From G963667675 sp964291545 (GTDB lineage: Bacteria; Chloroflexota; Dehalococcoidia; Lucifugimonadales; UBA3495), in the NCBI GenBank assembly GCA_964291545.2, contig OZ219860.1, positions 1,054,001-1,118,000 on the forward strand: a stretch of 64,000 nt of DNA, given 5' to 3'. A program made the position numbers and the translations under genes. Below are positions 41,304-50,265 of this stretch, piece after piece. The notes beneath the pieces were generated by a model. That model had not been told where the DNA came from. It was given only the letters and a program-made list of their open reading frames with translations, and ran no database searches. Each line of letters starts with the position of its first letter. The stretch's first letter is position 1.

Positions 41304-42332
41304 ATGACCGAACGCTTGGTGTCAGGGTTAGCCCAGGCGGAGGACTTGGACCAGTCGCTGCGCCCCAAGCGCATGAGCGACTTCGTGGGGCAAGGCCCAA
41401 CCAAGGACAACCTGGGGATCGCCATAGAGGCGGCGAAGATCCGCGGCGAGCCCCTGGACCACGTGATAATCTACGGCCCCCCCGGCCTGGGCAAGACCAC
41501 TTTGGCGCATATCATCGCCCAGGAAATGGGAGCGGGCATCAGGGTCACCTCGGGGCCGGCGGTGGAGCGGGCCGGCGACATGGCGGCCATCCTCACCAGC
41601 CTGCAGCACAGCGACATCCTGTTCATCGACGAGGTGCACCGGCTGAACCGGGTGGTGGAGGAAGTGCTGTACTCGGCGATGGAGGACTTTTTCCTGTCGT
41701 GGATGGTGGGTAAGGGACTGGCGGCCCGCAGCCTGAACCTGCGCATCAAGCCATTCACGCTGGTGGGGGCGACGACGCGGTATTCGATGATTTCCGCCCC
41801 GCTGCGGGACCGGTTCGGGTCGGTGTTCCGGCTGGAATACTACGGCGAAGAGGACATGAAGGTAATCGTCGAGCGGTCGGCGCGGATACTGGAGTCGGAC
41901 GTGGACGCGGAAGGCGTGGAGGAGATAGCATCGCGGGCTCGGGGCACGCCGCGCATCGCCAACCGGCTGCTGAAGCGCTCGCGGGACTACGCGTTGGTCA
42001 GGGCCGATAACCGGGTTACAGGCCCGGTGGCCAGGGAGGCGTTGGCCCAGTTGAACGTGGACGAGCAGGGGCTGGACCAGTCGGACCACAAGCTGTTGGA
42101 GAGCATTATCGACAAGTTCGACGGCGGGCCGGTGGGGCTGGACACCCTGGCAGCGTCGATCAACGAGGACGCCGACACGATAATGGACGTGTGGGAGCCC
42201 TACCTGCTGCAACTGGGGTTCCTGGAGCGCACTCCCCGGGGGCGGGTGGCGACTCGCCGGGCGCACGAGTACCTGGGCAAGCCTTACACCCGGGTGGAGG
42301 GTAAGGACCAGGGACGGCTGTCGGGGTTTTGA
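41304..42332 (+). CDS. ruvB: Holliday junction branch migration ATPase RuvB
   Basis: 342-aa AAA+ motor that drives branch migration with RuvA. The N-terminal LRPKRMSDFVGQ is typical; Walker A is GPPGLGKT (58-65), Walker B LFIDEVHRL, sensor 1 VGATTR, and the arginine-finger region is SAPLRDRFGSVFRLEYY. The C-terminal winged helix ends GFLERTPRGRVATRRAHEYLG. ATG at 41304 matches the family start. ruvA and ruvC are not adjacent. Confidence 0.96.
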   Translation: MTERLVSGLAQAEDLDQSLRPKRMSDFVGQGPTKDNLGIAIEAAKIRGEPLDHVIIYGPPGLGKTTLAHIIAQEMGAGIRVTSGPAVERAGDMAAILTSLQHSDILFIDEVHRLNRVVEEVLYSAMEDFFLSWMVGKGLAARSLNLRIKPFTLVGATTRYSMISAPLRDRFGSVFRLEYYGEEDMKVIVERSARILESDVDAEGVEEIASRARGTPRIANRLLKRSRDYALVRADNRVTGPVAREALAQLNVDEQGLDQSDHKLLESIIDKFDGGPVGLDTLAASINEDADTIMDVWEPYLLQLGFLERTPRGRVATRRAHEYLGKPYTRVEGKDQGRLSGF

Positions 42333-42641
42333 GGCGGCCTCTCTCCATAAAATGTAGTCTATAGGGTTACGGGCGACGTTGTCTTAATGGCCCTCGGTTC
42401 GCAGTTGCCAGTCCTGAGTGACAACTGGTTTTTCTCCGTATTTTGATACCGCTGTTCCCCATCTCGAGACACACGGGTACTACAGCAGCCCCATTCTCCC
42501 ATCGTGAGTCTTGTGGGCCACGAAGCTCTTAAATAGACTCATGAGATTCGATGCGAGCGTGGTGTCGGTTGCACAGTGGTATGATTGGCGTAGAATCAAA
42601 ATCCTTGAGCCTAGCGCACTCGACGTGAGTCGGAGCTTGAG
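42333..42641. other. Intergenic region, lower GC
   Basis: No gene or interspersed repeat was seen in these 309 bp. Base composition drops here and stays lower through the following gene, marking the start of a probable acquired segment. Confidence 0.5.
42569..42596 (+). promoter_or_regulatory. Predicted promoter of the DUF262 gene
   Basis: TTGCAC (42569-42574), a 16-bp spacer and TAGAAT (42591-42596), about 45 bp before the ATG at 42642. Confidence 0.45.
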
Positions 42642-44381
42642 ATGACTCCTGAATTAGCAAAAAGGATCCAGCCTCTTATTGTGTCCATGGGGACTTTGCT
42701 ACAAAGCAATCCATCAAGTCAGTACACGGTGCCGGACTTTCAGCGGCCTTATGCTTGGACTGACATCGAGGTACAAGCGCTACTAGACGATTTAGAGGAC
42801 GCTATGGTCAGAGACGTCCCGTACTACTATCTCGGCTCAATGGTCTTAATTGAGGAACCAGACGATCGTCTCCGAGTCATAGATGGCCAACAACGTATGG
42901 CAACCATTCAAATTCTGATTTCTAGAATCATATCCTGGCTTTTGCCTACTAACTCCAACGACATTAGCGTCATGAGATACGCTAATTATTTGCAACACGA
43001 AGACGCCACTGGTGGTAGTAGAGACACTTTGGTCCTCAGTGATACCGATAAAGATTTTTTTAGCAAGCATGTGATTCAAAGAGAGCCGCTACCCCATAGA
43101 AGGTCGATCAGCGCGGTTTCCAACGCCGCCATCGCAGATGCTATCGACACCATAGACGATTTTATTCTGCGGAAATCCCAATTGCTTGGGAGTCCAGAGG
43201 AATTAAAGAAGCATCTAGCAAAGACAGTTTTATTCATTAATCGCCGCTTAGCGGTACTCAGAGTCCTCTGCGCGGATTTGAATCTCGGCTATACGTTGTT
43301 TCGCTCCCTTAATGCTCGTGGGAAAGACCTAAGCCCAGTAGACCTTATCAGGAATCATATATTGGAAAGAACTGCGTCTGACTCGAGCACAATCGACATG
43401 TGGCAATCTGCGATTGACGCGTTCGAGGATGCAGATAGCGCTGATGTCACGGACTTTCTACGCCACCAATGGATTGCCAGAAAAGGATCTGTTCGAGTAC
43501 AACATCTAAATCGAGAAGTGGAACTCCAAATTCGTAATGAAGACCATGCAACAGAATATTTGATTAGGTTACTTGACGATTCGGCTTTATACAGTGCCCT
43601 GACCAAATCAAACCACCATTTCTGGGAAAAAGTGAAAGGCGATAGAGCACGGTGGTCTGTAGAAGGGATTGTCGATCAAGTAGGCCTGAAGCAAATACGC
43701 CCACTGCTCATAGTCTGTTGTGAAAAGCTCCAAAACGATCCGGAAGAACTTGCTAAATTGATGACAATGATGTGTGGTTGGGCAGTACGTGGACTTGCGT
43801 TGAGAACGTGGAGCAAGGGTGCTATGGAGCAAACCGTAGCAGAGGCCTGCGAACTCTTAAGGGGTATCACGCGCATCTCCACGGAACAGGTCTTCCAATC
43901 GATTGCCAATATGATCCCGGACGATACCCAATTCACGAGGGCCCTAGGTAGCAGACTCTTCACCAACAAGATGGCCAAATTCATCTTAGGAGCCGTTGAA
44001 AACTACCGGCGAATGAATGAATTATTAGACAGAGATGTATCTAATTGGGTCAACGTGGGCGAACTTTGGGTAGAACATGTGTTACCACGGTCGCCTGATA
44101 AAAAATGGTGGCCTCAGTTCTACGACGACTCAGGCAACATCACGGACGAGACTAAGTTTCGAAAGGAATCCCTCGGAAATCTGACCTTGCTATCCGGTTC
44201 AAGGAACAGAAGTCTGGGCAATGCCTCTTTCTCAATAAAAAAGTCGAAATACCAGGAATCAGCACTATTAATCACCAGCGACTTGGCCGAACTCAGTGAC
44301 TGGACTCCAGATGCCATAGACCAAAGGCAAAAAGAAATTGGTGAGTTAGCCTGTAAGGCCTGGCCAGTATGGGTCGATTAG
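42642..44381 (+). CDS. DUF262/DUF1524 protein (GmrSD-like, possible defence nuclease)
   Basis: 579-aa protein. The N-terminal DUF262 (ParB-like, nucleotide-binding) domain has VPDFQRPYAWTDIEVQALLDDL, YYYLGSMVLIE and VIDGQQRMATIQIL, the family signature DGQQR. The C-terminal DUF1524 HNH-type domain has WVEHVLPRSP with the motif His and ESLGNLTLLSGSRNRSLGNASFSIKKSKYQ with conserved Asn residues. This order matches GmrSD-type modification-dependent restriction enzymes. Its GC and codon use (many AT-ending codons) differ from all neighbours, pointing to transfer. It stands alone, without other defence genes. Confidence 0.85.
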   Translation: MTPELAKRIQPLIVSMGTLLQSNPSSQYTVPDFQRPYAWTDIEVQALLDDLEDAMVRDVPYYYLGSMVLIEEPDDRLRVIDGQQRMATIQILISRIISWLLPTNSNDISVMRYANYLQHEDATGGSRDTLVLSDTDKDFFSKHVIQREPLPHRRSISAVSNAAIADAIDTIDDFILRKSQLLGSPEELKKHLAKTVLFINRRLAVLRVLCADLNLGYTLFRSLNARGKDLSPVDLIRNHILERTASDSSTIDMWQSAIDAFEDADSADVTDFLRHQWIARKGSVRVQHLNREVELQIRNEDHATEYLIRLLDDSALYSALTKSNHHFWEKVKGDRARWSVEGIVDQVGLKQIRPLLIVCCEKLQNDPEELAKLMTMMCGWAVRGLALRTWSKGAMEQTVAEACELLRGITRISTEQVFQSIANMIPDDTQFTRALGSRLFTNKMAKFILGAVENYRRMNELLDRDVSNWVNVGELWVEHVLPRSPDKKWWPQFYDDSGNITDETKFRKESLGNLTLLSGSRNRSLGNASFSIKKSKYQESALLITSDLAELSDWTPDAIDQRQKEIGELACKAWPVWVD

Positions 44382-44705
44382 CCAAGCGATTAGTCCGGTA
44401 CCACTATTGAGAGACCGGTGCCTATTGGCAGACACGGTTTGATTCTCGGCTGAAAAGCGAACTCAAATGACGTGCCATCGGTTGCTTGCCACTAGGCGAG
44501 CGGCTACAATAGCTACGTCCGGCAGGCGACGTTCGGGCAAAGACCCCTGACAAGCCCCCATCACTTCCGTTTCTAGAATTGCAGGGATCAGGCATAAGTA
44601 AGAAAATGGACATCGCCGCTCATATCCACTCCCTTGAAAACAAGACTCCAGGGACTTTTGTGCCCCAGATACCCGCCTTCGCGGGTATGACGGGGTGGGT
44701 GGTTA
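44382..44705. other. Intergenic region with a hairpin repeat
   Basis: No gene is seen. Near the end, 44667-44694 carries a palindrome ATACCCGC...GCGGGTAT followed by GACGGGG. It belongs to the same hairpin-repeat family as others in the window but with a different core. Confidence 0.65.
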
Positions 44706-45956
44706 TTGAAAGAGACGCGTAGTTTGACCGTCCAGGTTTCAGAGCCAGTCACCACGATTAGAGAGGGCAGCGTTTCCTCTTTGGAACTGCTGCTGGATGC
44801 GGCGGTCCGGGGTCAACCCATAGAGGACGACCAGGCCGTTGTTTTGGCATCGGCGGTCAACGGTCGGTTGGCAGAGCTTTGCGCCGCTGCCGCGGCCATG
44901 CGCGATAAAGGGAAGGGGCGGACGGTGACGTTTTCGCCCAAGGTGTTTGTGCCGTTGACGCGGCTGTGCCGGGACTTCTGCGGGTATTGCACCTTCAGGC
45001 AAGACCCGGCGGCGGCGGGGGACAAGCTGTTCATGACCCCGGAGGACGTGCTGGAGGTGGTTAGGGCCGGGCAGCGGCTGGGCTGCACGGAGGTGTTGTT
45101 TACGCTGGGGGAGCGTCCGGAGCAGAGGTACGGCGAGGCCAAGGAGTGGCTGAAGCAAAGGGGTTACGCCACGACGCTGCAGTACCTGGCGGATATGTGC
45201 AAGCTGGTGACCGAGGAGACATCGGCGCTGCCCCACGCCAATCCGGGTACCCTGAGCCGGCGGGAGCTGGCGGCGCTGCAGCCGTACAACCCGTCGATGG
45301 GGCTGATGCTGGAGAGCGCCAGCGAGAGGCTACACGGCGAGGGCGGGCCCCACGAGTTCGCTCCCAGCAAGCGGCCGCGGGTGAGGCTGCGGACGATAGA
45401 GCTGGCAGGGGAGTTGGGGATTCCGTTCACCACCGGCATTCTGATTGGGATTGGAGAGACACGGCGGGAACGGATAGAGTCTATCCTGGCCATCAGGCGG
45501 CTGCACCGGGCACATGGCCATATCCAGGAAGTGATCATCCAGAACTTCAGGGCCAAGCCGGACACGCCCATGAGGGGGGTTGCAGACCCGGACTCGGAGG
45601 AGTTGCTGTGGACGGTGGCGGCAGCCCGGCTGCTGCTGGGGCCGGAGATGAACGTGCAGGTGCCGCCCAATCTGAGCGCGGACGACTATGAGATTTATTT
45701 GGAGGCCGGGATAAACGACTGGGGCGGGGTTTCGCCGTTGACGATAGATTATGTAAACCCGGAGGCACCCTGGCCGGCCCTGGCGGAGTTGCGGCGGAGG
45801 ACGGAGGAGCGAGGGTTCGAGTTGCGGCCCAGGCTGCCGGTCTACCCGGAGTTTATCGACTGTTTGGCGCCGGAGTTGAAGGCGAATGTGAACGCCGCGG
45901 CTGACGGCGAGGGCTATGTTCAGGGAGGAATGAAGAGATATGCCGGCAAGCGCTGA
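44706..45956 (+). CDS. cofG: 7,8-didemethyl-8-hydroxy-5-deazariboflavin synthase, CofG subunit
   Basis: 416-aa radical SAM protein that, with CofH, builds the F420 chromophore (Fo). The 4Fe-4S motif CRDFCGYC (C88, C92, C95) sits after FVPLTRLCRDFCGYCTF. Other family segments are CTEVLFTLGERPEQRY, LPHANPGTL, GLMLESASERL and TTGILIGIGETRRER. The start is uncertain: TTG at 44706, or TTG at 44724. Its end overlaps cofH by 17 bp. It heads the cofGHDC-LLM run. Context separates it from the related menaquinone enzymes MqnC/MqnE. Confidence 0.95.
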   Translation: MKETRSLTVQVSEPVTTIREGSVSSLELLLDAAVRGQPIEDDQAVVLASAVNGRLAELCAAAAAMRDKGKGRTVTFSPKVFVPLTRLCRDFCGYCTFRQDPAAAGDKLFMTPEDVLEVVRAGQRLGCTEVLFTLGERPEQRYGEAKEWLKQRGYATTLQYLADMCKLVTEETSALPHANPGTLSRRELAALQPYNPSMGLMLESASERLHGEGGPHEFAPSKRPRVRLRTIELAGELGIPFTTGILIGIGETRRERIESILAIRRLHRAHGHIQEVIIQNFRAKPDTPMRGVADPDSEELLWTVAAARLLLGPEMNVQVPPNLSADDYEIYLEAGINDWGGVSPLTIDYVNPEAPWPALAELRRRTEERGFELRPRLPVYPEFIDCLAPELKANVNAAADGEGYVQGGMKRYAGKR

Positions 45957-47274
45957 CCAGCGTCAAGACGCTGTCGACATAGCGGCCCTGGTATCGTCGG
46001 TGGAACCGCAGGTCGCCGGGATTCTGGGCGCGGCGTTGGACGGGCAGGACATTTCCGCCGAGGACGCCGTTGTCTTGTTCGAAACGTCGGGGCTGGAATA
46101 CCAGGCGGTGGTCCTGGCGGCGGACGAACTGCGCCGCCGGTCGGCGGGCGACGTGGTGACCTACGTGGTGAACCGCAACATCAACTTCACCAACGTGTGC
46201 ATCAAGCGCTGCGGCTTTTGCGCCTTCAGCCGGGACTTCCGCGAGGAGCAGGGGTACTTCCTGCCGGAGGAGGAGATAGTACGGCGGGCCAAGGAGGCGT
46301 GGGACTACGGCGCGACTGAAGTGTGCATCCAGGCCGGGCTGCCTCCCCAGATGGAGGGCGACCTGTACATACGGCTGTGCGCGGCGATCAAGAACGAGTT
46401 GCCGGACATGCACATCCACGGCTTCTCGCCGGAGGAGGTGCTGTACGGGTCGGTGCGTTCCAAGTGCAGCATCAGGGAGTATTTGGAAGCGCTGAAGTCG
46501 GCGGGCGTGGGCAGTCTGCCGGGGACGTCGGCGGAGATACTGGACCAGGAGATGCGGGACCGGATATCGCCGGGGCGGATACGGGTGGACCAGTGGACGG
46601 AGGTAATCACCACGGCCCACGAACTGGGGATTCCCACCACGTCCACGGTGATGTTCGGGCACCTGGAGACCAACGAACAGATTGCCCGGCACATTGCGTT
46701 GATACGGGACATACAGCAGCAGACCGGGGGGATCACCGAGTTCGTTCCGCTGTCGTTCGTGAGCTCGGAAGCTCCGATGTTCCTGAAGGGCCTGGTGGAA
46801 GGGGTACGGTCCGGGCCTTCGGGGATGGACGTGATGAAGGTACACGCCATCGCCAGGATTATGCTGAACAACTGGATCCCTAACATCCAGGCGTCGTGGG
46901 TCAAGGAAGGTTCCCGGATGTCGCAACTGCTGCTGACGGCGGGGGTGAACGACCTTGGCGGCACGCTAATCAACGAGTCCATATCGACGTCGGCGGGGGC
47001 GCAGCACGGGCAACTGATGCGGCCTGGGGAGTTCCGGCAGATGATCCGGCAGGCAGGGCGGATACCAGCGGAGCGTTACACCACCTACGCGACCCGGCGG
47101 CTGTTCAGCGACGCCGACGAGGAGCTTGAACCGCTGGACCTGGTGGGCGAGAACGTGGAGGAGTTGTTCGGCTCGTATGACCGGCTGGTCAAGCTGGACA
47201 CGTTCCGTTTCCGGCACCCGAAGCATTCACGGGACGAGGACCGGAAGGCCGCCGCTTCAACGGGCGGCGACTAG
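45940..47274 (+). CDS. cofH: 7,8-didemethyl-8-hydroxy-5-deazariboflavin synthase, CofH subunit
   Basis: 444-aa radical SAM partner of CofG that condenses tyrosine with the ribityl-uracil substrate. The cluster motif is CIKRCGFC (C87, C91, C94) after NRNINFTNV. Other segments are EVCIQAGLPPQMEGDLY, MHIHGFSPEEVLYG, LPGTSAEILDQEMRDRISPGRI, TSTVMFGHLET and the C-terminal GVNDLGGTLINESISTSAGAQHG. It begins within the end of cofG, so translation is coupled. Confidence 0.96.
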   Translation: MPASADQRQDAVDIAALVSSVEPQVAGILGAALDGQDISAEDAVVLFETSGLEYQAVVLAADELRRRSAGDVVTYVVNRNINFTNVCIKRCGFCAFSRDFREEQGYFLPEEEIVRRAKEAWDYGATEVCIQAGLPPQMEGDLYIRLCAAIKNELPDMHIHGFSPEEVLYGSVRSKCSIREYLEALKSAGVGSLPGTSAEILDQEMRDRISPGRIRVDQWTEVITTAHELGIPTTSTVMFGHLETNEQIARHIALIRDIQQQTGGITEFVPLSFVSSEAPMFLKGLVEGVRSGPSGMDVMKVHAIARIMLNNWIPNIQASWVKEGSRMSQLLLTAGVNDLGGTLINESISTSAGAQHGQLMRPGEFRQMIRQAGRIPAERYTTYATRRLFSDADEELEPLDLVGENVEELFGSYDRLVKLDTFRFRHPKHSRDEDRKAAASTGGD

Positions 47275-47299
47275 GCCTCAGGCAAGGGCGTCGATTTTT

Positions 47300-48241
47300 T
47301 TGAAGCCCGGCGGTAAAGTCCTGGCCCTGGCCGGGGGCGTGGGCGGGGCCAAGCTGGCCCTGGGGCTGTCCCGTGTCCTTTCCCCAGAACAACTGGTGAT
47401 CTGCGTCAACACCGGCGACGACGATTGCTTCCACGGGCTGCACGTTTCCCCGGACCTGGACACGGTGATGTACACCCTGGCGGGCCTGTCAGACCCGGAC
47501 AGCGGATGGGGGCTGGCCGGCGATACGTTCGGCGGGCTGGAGATGCTGGGCCGCTACGGGGCGGAGACCTGGTTCAACCTGGGGGATCGGGACCTGGCAA
47601 CGCACATCAGGCGCACGCAGTTGCTGCAGCAGGGAGCGACACTGTCGGAAGTCACCGATCATCTGGCCCGCCGCCTGGGCGCGGCCCATCGCATTGTCCC
47701 CATGAGCGACGATCCGGTGCGCACGGTACTGGACACGGACCAGGGGAAGCAGTCCATGCAGGAGTACTTCGTGCAGCGACGGGCGGAACCTGCGGTGGTA
47801 AGGATCGGGTACGAGGGAGCGCAGGAGGCGAGAGTTTCTCCCGGAGTGGCGGAGGCATTGGACGACGCTTCGCTTATTGTGCTTTGCCCGTCCAATCCAT
47901 ATCTCAGCATCGGGCCGATACTGGCGGTTTCGGGGATGCGGGAGCGGCTGGAGGGCGCCTCGGCCCGCCGGGTGGCGGTGAGCCCGATTGTAGGCGGGGA
48001 GGCGGTGAAGGGGCCTACGGCCAAGATTATGGCGGAGTTGGGCAGCGAGGTGTCCTGCGTCGGGGCGGCAAGACAGTACCGGGGCATATGCGACACTTTC
48101 GTAATCGACAAGGTCGACGCCCACCTGGGGCCGGCGATTGAGAGGCTGGGTATGAAACCGGCGGCAACATCGATTATTATGAACACCGACGAAGACAAGG
48201 CGGCATTGGCCAGGGTGATCTTGGAAATGGGGGAAGGTTAG
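47300..48241 (+). CDS. cofD: 2-phospho-L-lactate (or phosphoenolpyruvate) transferase CofD
   Basis: 313-aa CofD/FbiA, which transfers the phospholactyl/enolpyruvyl group to Fo to give F420-0 or its dehydro form. Seen are the N-terminal VLALAGGVGGAKLALGLSRVL, the NTGDDDCFHGLHVSPDLDTVMYTLAGL metal-binding segment, WFNLGDRDLATHIRRTQLL and LCPSNPYLSIGPILA, and the C-terminal VSPIVGGEAVKGPTAKIM. TTG at 47300 is the likely start; an ATT two codons upstream is an alternative. Confidence 0.95.
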   Translation: MKPGGKVLALAGGVGGAKLALGLSRVLSPEQLVICVNTGDDDCFHGLHVSPDLDTVMYTLAGLSDPDSGWGLAGDTFGGLEMLGRYGAETWFNLGDRDLATHIRRTQLLQQGATLSEVTDHLARRLGAAHRIVPMSDDPVRTVLDTDQGKQSMQEYFVQRRAEPAVVRIGYEGAQEARVSPGVAEALDDASLIVLCPSNPYLSIGPILAVSGMRERLEGASARRVAVSPIVGGEAVKGPTAKIMAELGSEVSCVGAARQYRGICDTFVIDKVDAHLGPAIERLGMKPAATSIIMNTDEDKAALARVILEMGEG

Positions 48242-48245
48242 CCAG

Positions 48246-48902
48246 ATGGAGGAGCACGTTCCGGGCGTCGTTGCAGTGATCCCGATGAAGCCGCTGACGG
48301 ACAGCAAGAGCCGGTTGGCCACCAGCCTTACGCCGGAACAACGGGGGGACCTGGCCATCGGAATGCTGCGGCGGGTATTCCTGGCGCTGCAGTCGGCCTC
48401 GGTGGAGGGGCTCTGGGTGGTGGGGGGCGACCAGCGGGTGGAGAACATGACCAAGAACGCGGGGGGCATCTGGTTGGAGGAACTGGGCCGGGACCTGAAC
48501 GACACCGTGACCAAGGCCTTCGAGCGGGTGTTCAAGGAGGGGAACTCGGCCCTGTACCTGGCGGGGGACTTGCCCTTCCTGAAGGCCGCGGACGTGCACA
48601 GCCTGCTGCAAGCATCCAGGAGGCACAACCACATCAGCCTGGCCCCGGCTCGGCAGAACGGGGGAACCAACGCCATCTTCGTGCCCGCGGGAGTGCCGTT
48701 CACGCCGGAACTGGGAACCAACAGCTTCATAAAGCACCTAGCGCAGGCGGCACAACTGGGGGTGTCGGTGGCAATGTGCTACAGTCCGGGGACGGGGTTC
48801 GACCTGGACACCGCGGCGGACCTGGAGACGTACGAGAGGATGGAACCGGGCTTCTTGGACCGGCTTACGCTGGGAGTGTCAGCCCGACCGTCCAAAGACT
48901 AG
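48246..48902 (+). CDS. cofC: 2-phospho-L-lactate (or PEP) guanylyltransferase CofC
   Basis: 218-aa nucleotidyltransferase-fold CofC/FbiD, which makes the activated GDP-linked donor for CofD. Seen are the N-terminal AVIPMKPLTDSKSRLATSLTPEQR, in which PxKxxxxSKSRL binds the nucleotide, and YLAGDLPFLKAADV with the metal-binding Asp. The C-terminal PARQNGGTNAIFV and GFDLDTAADLETYE complete the family pattern. It starts 4 bp after the cofD stop. Confidence 0.94.
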   Translation: MEEHVPGVVAVIPMKPLTDSKSRLATSLTPEQRGDLAIGMLRRVFLALQSASVEGLWVVGGDQRVENMTKNAGGIWLEELGRDLNDTVTKAFERVFKEGNSALYLAGDLPFLKAADVHSLLQASRRHNHISLAPARQNGGTNAIFVPAGVPFTPELGTNSFIKHLAQAAQLGVSVAMCYSPGTGFDLDTAADLETYERMEPGFLDRLTLGVSARPSKD

Positions 48903-48943
48903 CTGCGGAGCCGGAGCTTGCGCCGGTAAGAAATACGGTAAGT

Positions 48944-49906
48944 GTGGCCCGAGAAAAGGTAAAACTGGGTATCCTGCTGCCCACCCGGGGCATCCTGCTG
49001 AAGCCTCGTCCAGTCCTGGACGCCAAGCTGCTGATGCGGCTGGCGCGGCAGGTGGAGGCGGCAGGACTGGACTCGGTGTGGGTGGGGGACAGCCTGACGG
49101 CCAAGCCAAGGCTGGAAGCGATGGCTATCTTGGCGGCGTTGGCCGCGTGCACCGAGAGGGTGCGGCTGGGCACCGCCGTGCTGTTGGCCGGCTTGCGGCA
49201 TCCGGTGCTGCTGGCGCAGGCCATGGCCACGGTGGACATGATTTCAGACGGCCGGCTGGTGGTGGGAGCGGGGGTAGGCGGAGCGTTCAACGACGAGCAG
49301 TTGCAGGAGTGGTATGCAGCGGGCGTCGACCCCAAGCGCCGGGCCGGACGTTTCGAGGAAGTGCTGGAAATAGTGCAGCAGTTGGGACAGGGCGAGCCGG
49401 TGAGCTTTGCTGGGAAGCACTTTGCGCTGGACCAAGTGCGGATGCAGCCGAGGACGGTGCAGCCGGATGGGGTGCCGGTCCTGCTGGCGACCCACTGGCG
49501 GGCCCGGAAGAAGCAGCAACTGCGCCGGGCGGCGCGACTGGGCAGCGGACTGATGTCGATTACGGACTCCCCGGAGGAGTTCCGGGAGCTGGTGCAACGG
49601 ACGGGAGAGATGGTGTCCGGCCTGGGGCGGGACGCAAGCCGGTTCGAAAACGCCTATTACATGACGGTGAACGTCAACCGGGACGTTGGCAAGGCCGAGG
49701 CGGAGGCCGACGAATTCCTGACCGGGTATTACGGGGTCAACCATTGGGGAGACCGGTGGGGTCCCTTTGGAGAAGCGGAGAGGATTAGGGACAGGATGGT
49801 CGAGTACGCGGAGGCGGGGGCGGATACGCTGGTTGTGAGGTTTGCGTCATTTGAGCCGGAGGCGCAGTTGGAGGCTTTCTTGGAGCAGGTGGCCCCGGGG
49901 TTTTAG
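48944..49906 (+). CDS. LLM-class (luciferase-like) flavin/F420-dependent oxidoreductase
   Basis: 320-aa TIM-barrel protein of the luciferase-like monooxygenase superfamily. The family pattern is visible in KLGILLPTRGI, AAGLDSVWVGDSLTAKPRLEAMAILAALAACTERVRLGTAVLLAGLRHPVLLAQAMATVDMISDGRLVVGAGVGG, and the FEEVLEIVQQLGQGEPVSFAGKHF block. GTG at 48944 is preferred. It directly follows cofC, so F420H2 (rather than FMNH2) is a reasonable cofactor guess. The substrate is unknown. Confidence 0.88.
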   Translation: MAREKVKLGILLPTRGILLKPRPVLDAKLLMRLARQVEAAGLDSVWVGDSLTAKPRLEAMAILAALAACTERVRLGTAVLLAGLRHPVLLAQAMATVDMISDGRLVVGAGVGGAFNDEQLQEWYAAGVDPKRRAGRFEEVLEIVQQLGQGEPVSFAGKHFALDQVRMQPRTVQPDGVPVLLATHWRARKKQQLRRAARLGSGLMSITDSPEEFRELVQRTGEMVSGLGRDASRFENAYYMTVNVNRDVGKAEAEADEFLTGYYGVNHWGDRWGPFGEAERIRDRMVEYAEAGADTLVVRFASFEPEAQLEAFLEQVAPGF

Positions 49907-50265
49907 GATCCGGGGGTTGGTTGGGCGGGAGCGGAACGGCGGTTGGGGCGAGGTTTTCCGGATTCCGGCTCGGGGGCCGGAATGACGGGTTGGGGGCATG
50001 GAGATGGCAGGCGAGTCGGCCGCATGATGGAGGGAGGCGGCAAGCGGCGATGGAGCTTGGTTGCGGCTGTTCGCCCTTCGATTTCCCTCAGGACGAACGG
50101 GGGGCTTCGGAAGGCTCAGGGTAGGCCCCTCAGGACGAGCGGGGGATGGAGCGAGTTGGGGGGAGTTGGATGGCAGGGATTTTAGATTCCCGCCTTCGCG
50201 GGAATAACGGAGTGGGCGGCCGGGATGGCGGTTAGATAAGGGTTTTGAACCTGGGAGGCTAGAGA
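49907..50265. repeat. Intergenic repeats
   Basis: No gene is seen. It holds a hairpin unit (GATTCCGGCTCGGGGGCC, near 49964-49990), a CCTCAGGACGAA element at 50086-50097 with a degenerate one at 50128-50139, and a third palindrome type at 50181-50210 (ATTCCCGC...GCGGGAAT). GGGAGG before 50266 is the fabI ribosome-binding site. Confidence 0.75.

Noticed and set aside
44706..47274. The two radical SAM genes as menaquinone MqnC/MqnE
   Set aside because: They are followed by cofD and cofC, overlap each other as cofG/cofH do, and carry CofG- and CofH-type motif contexts.
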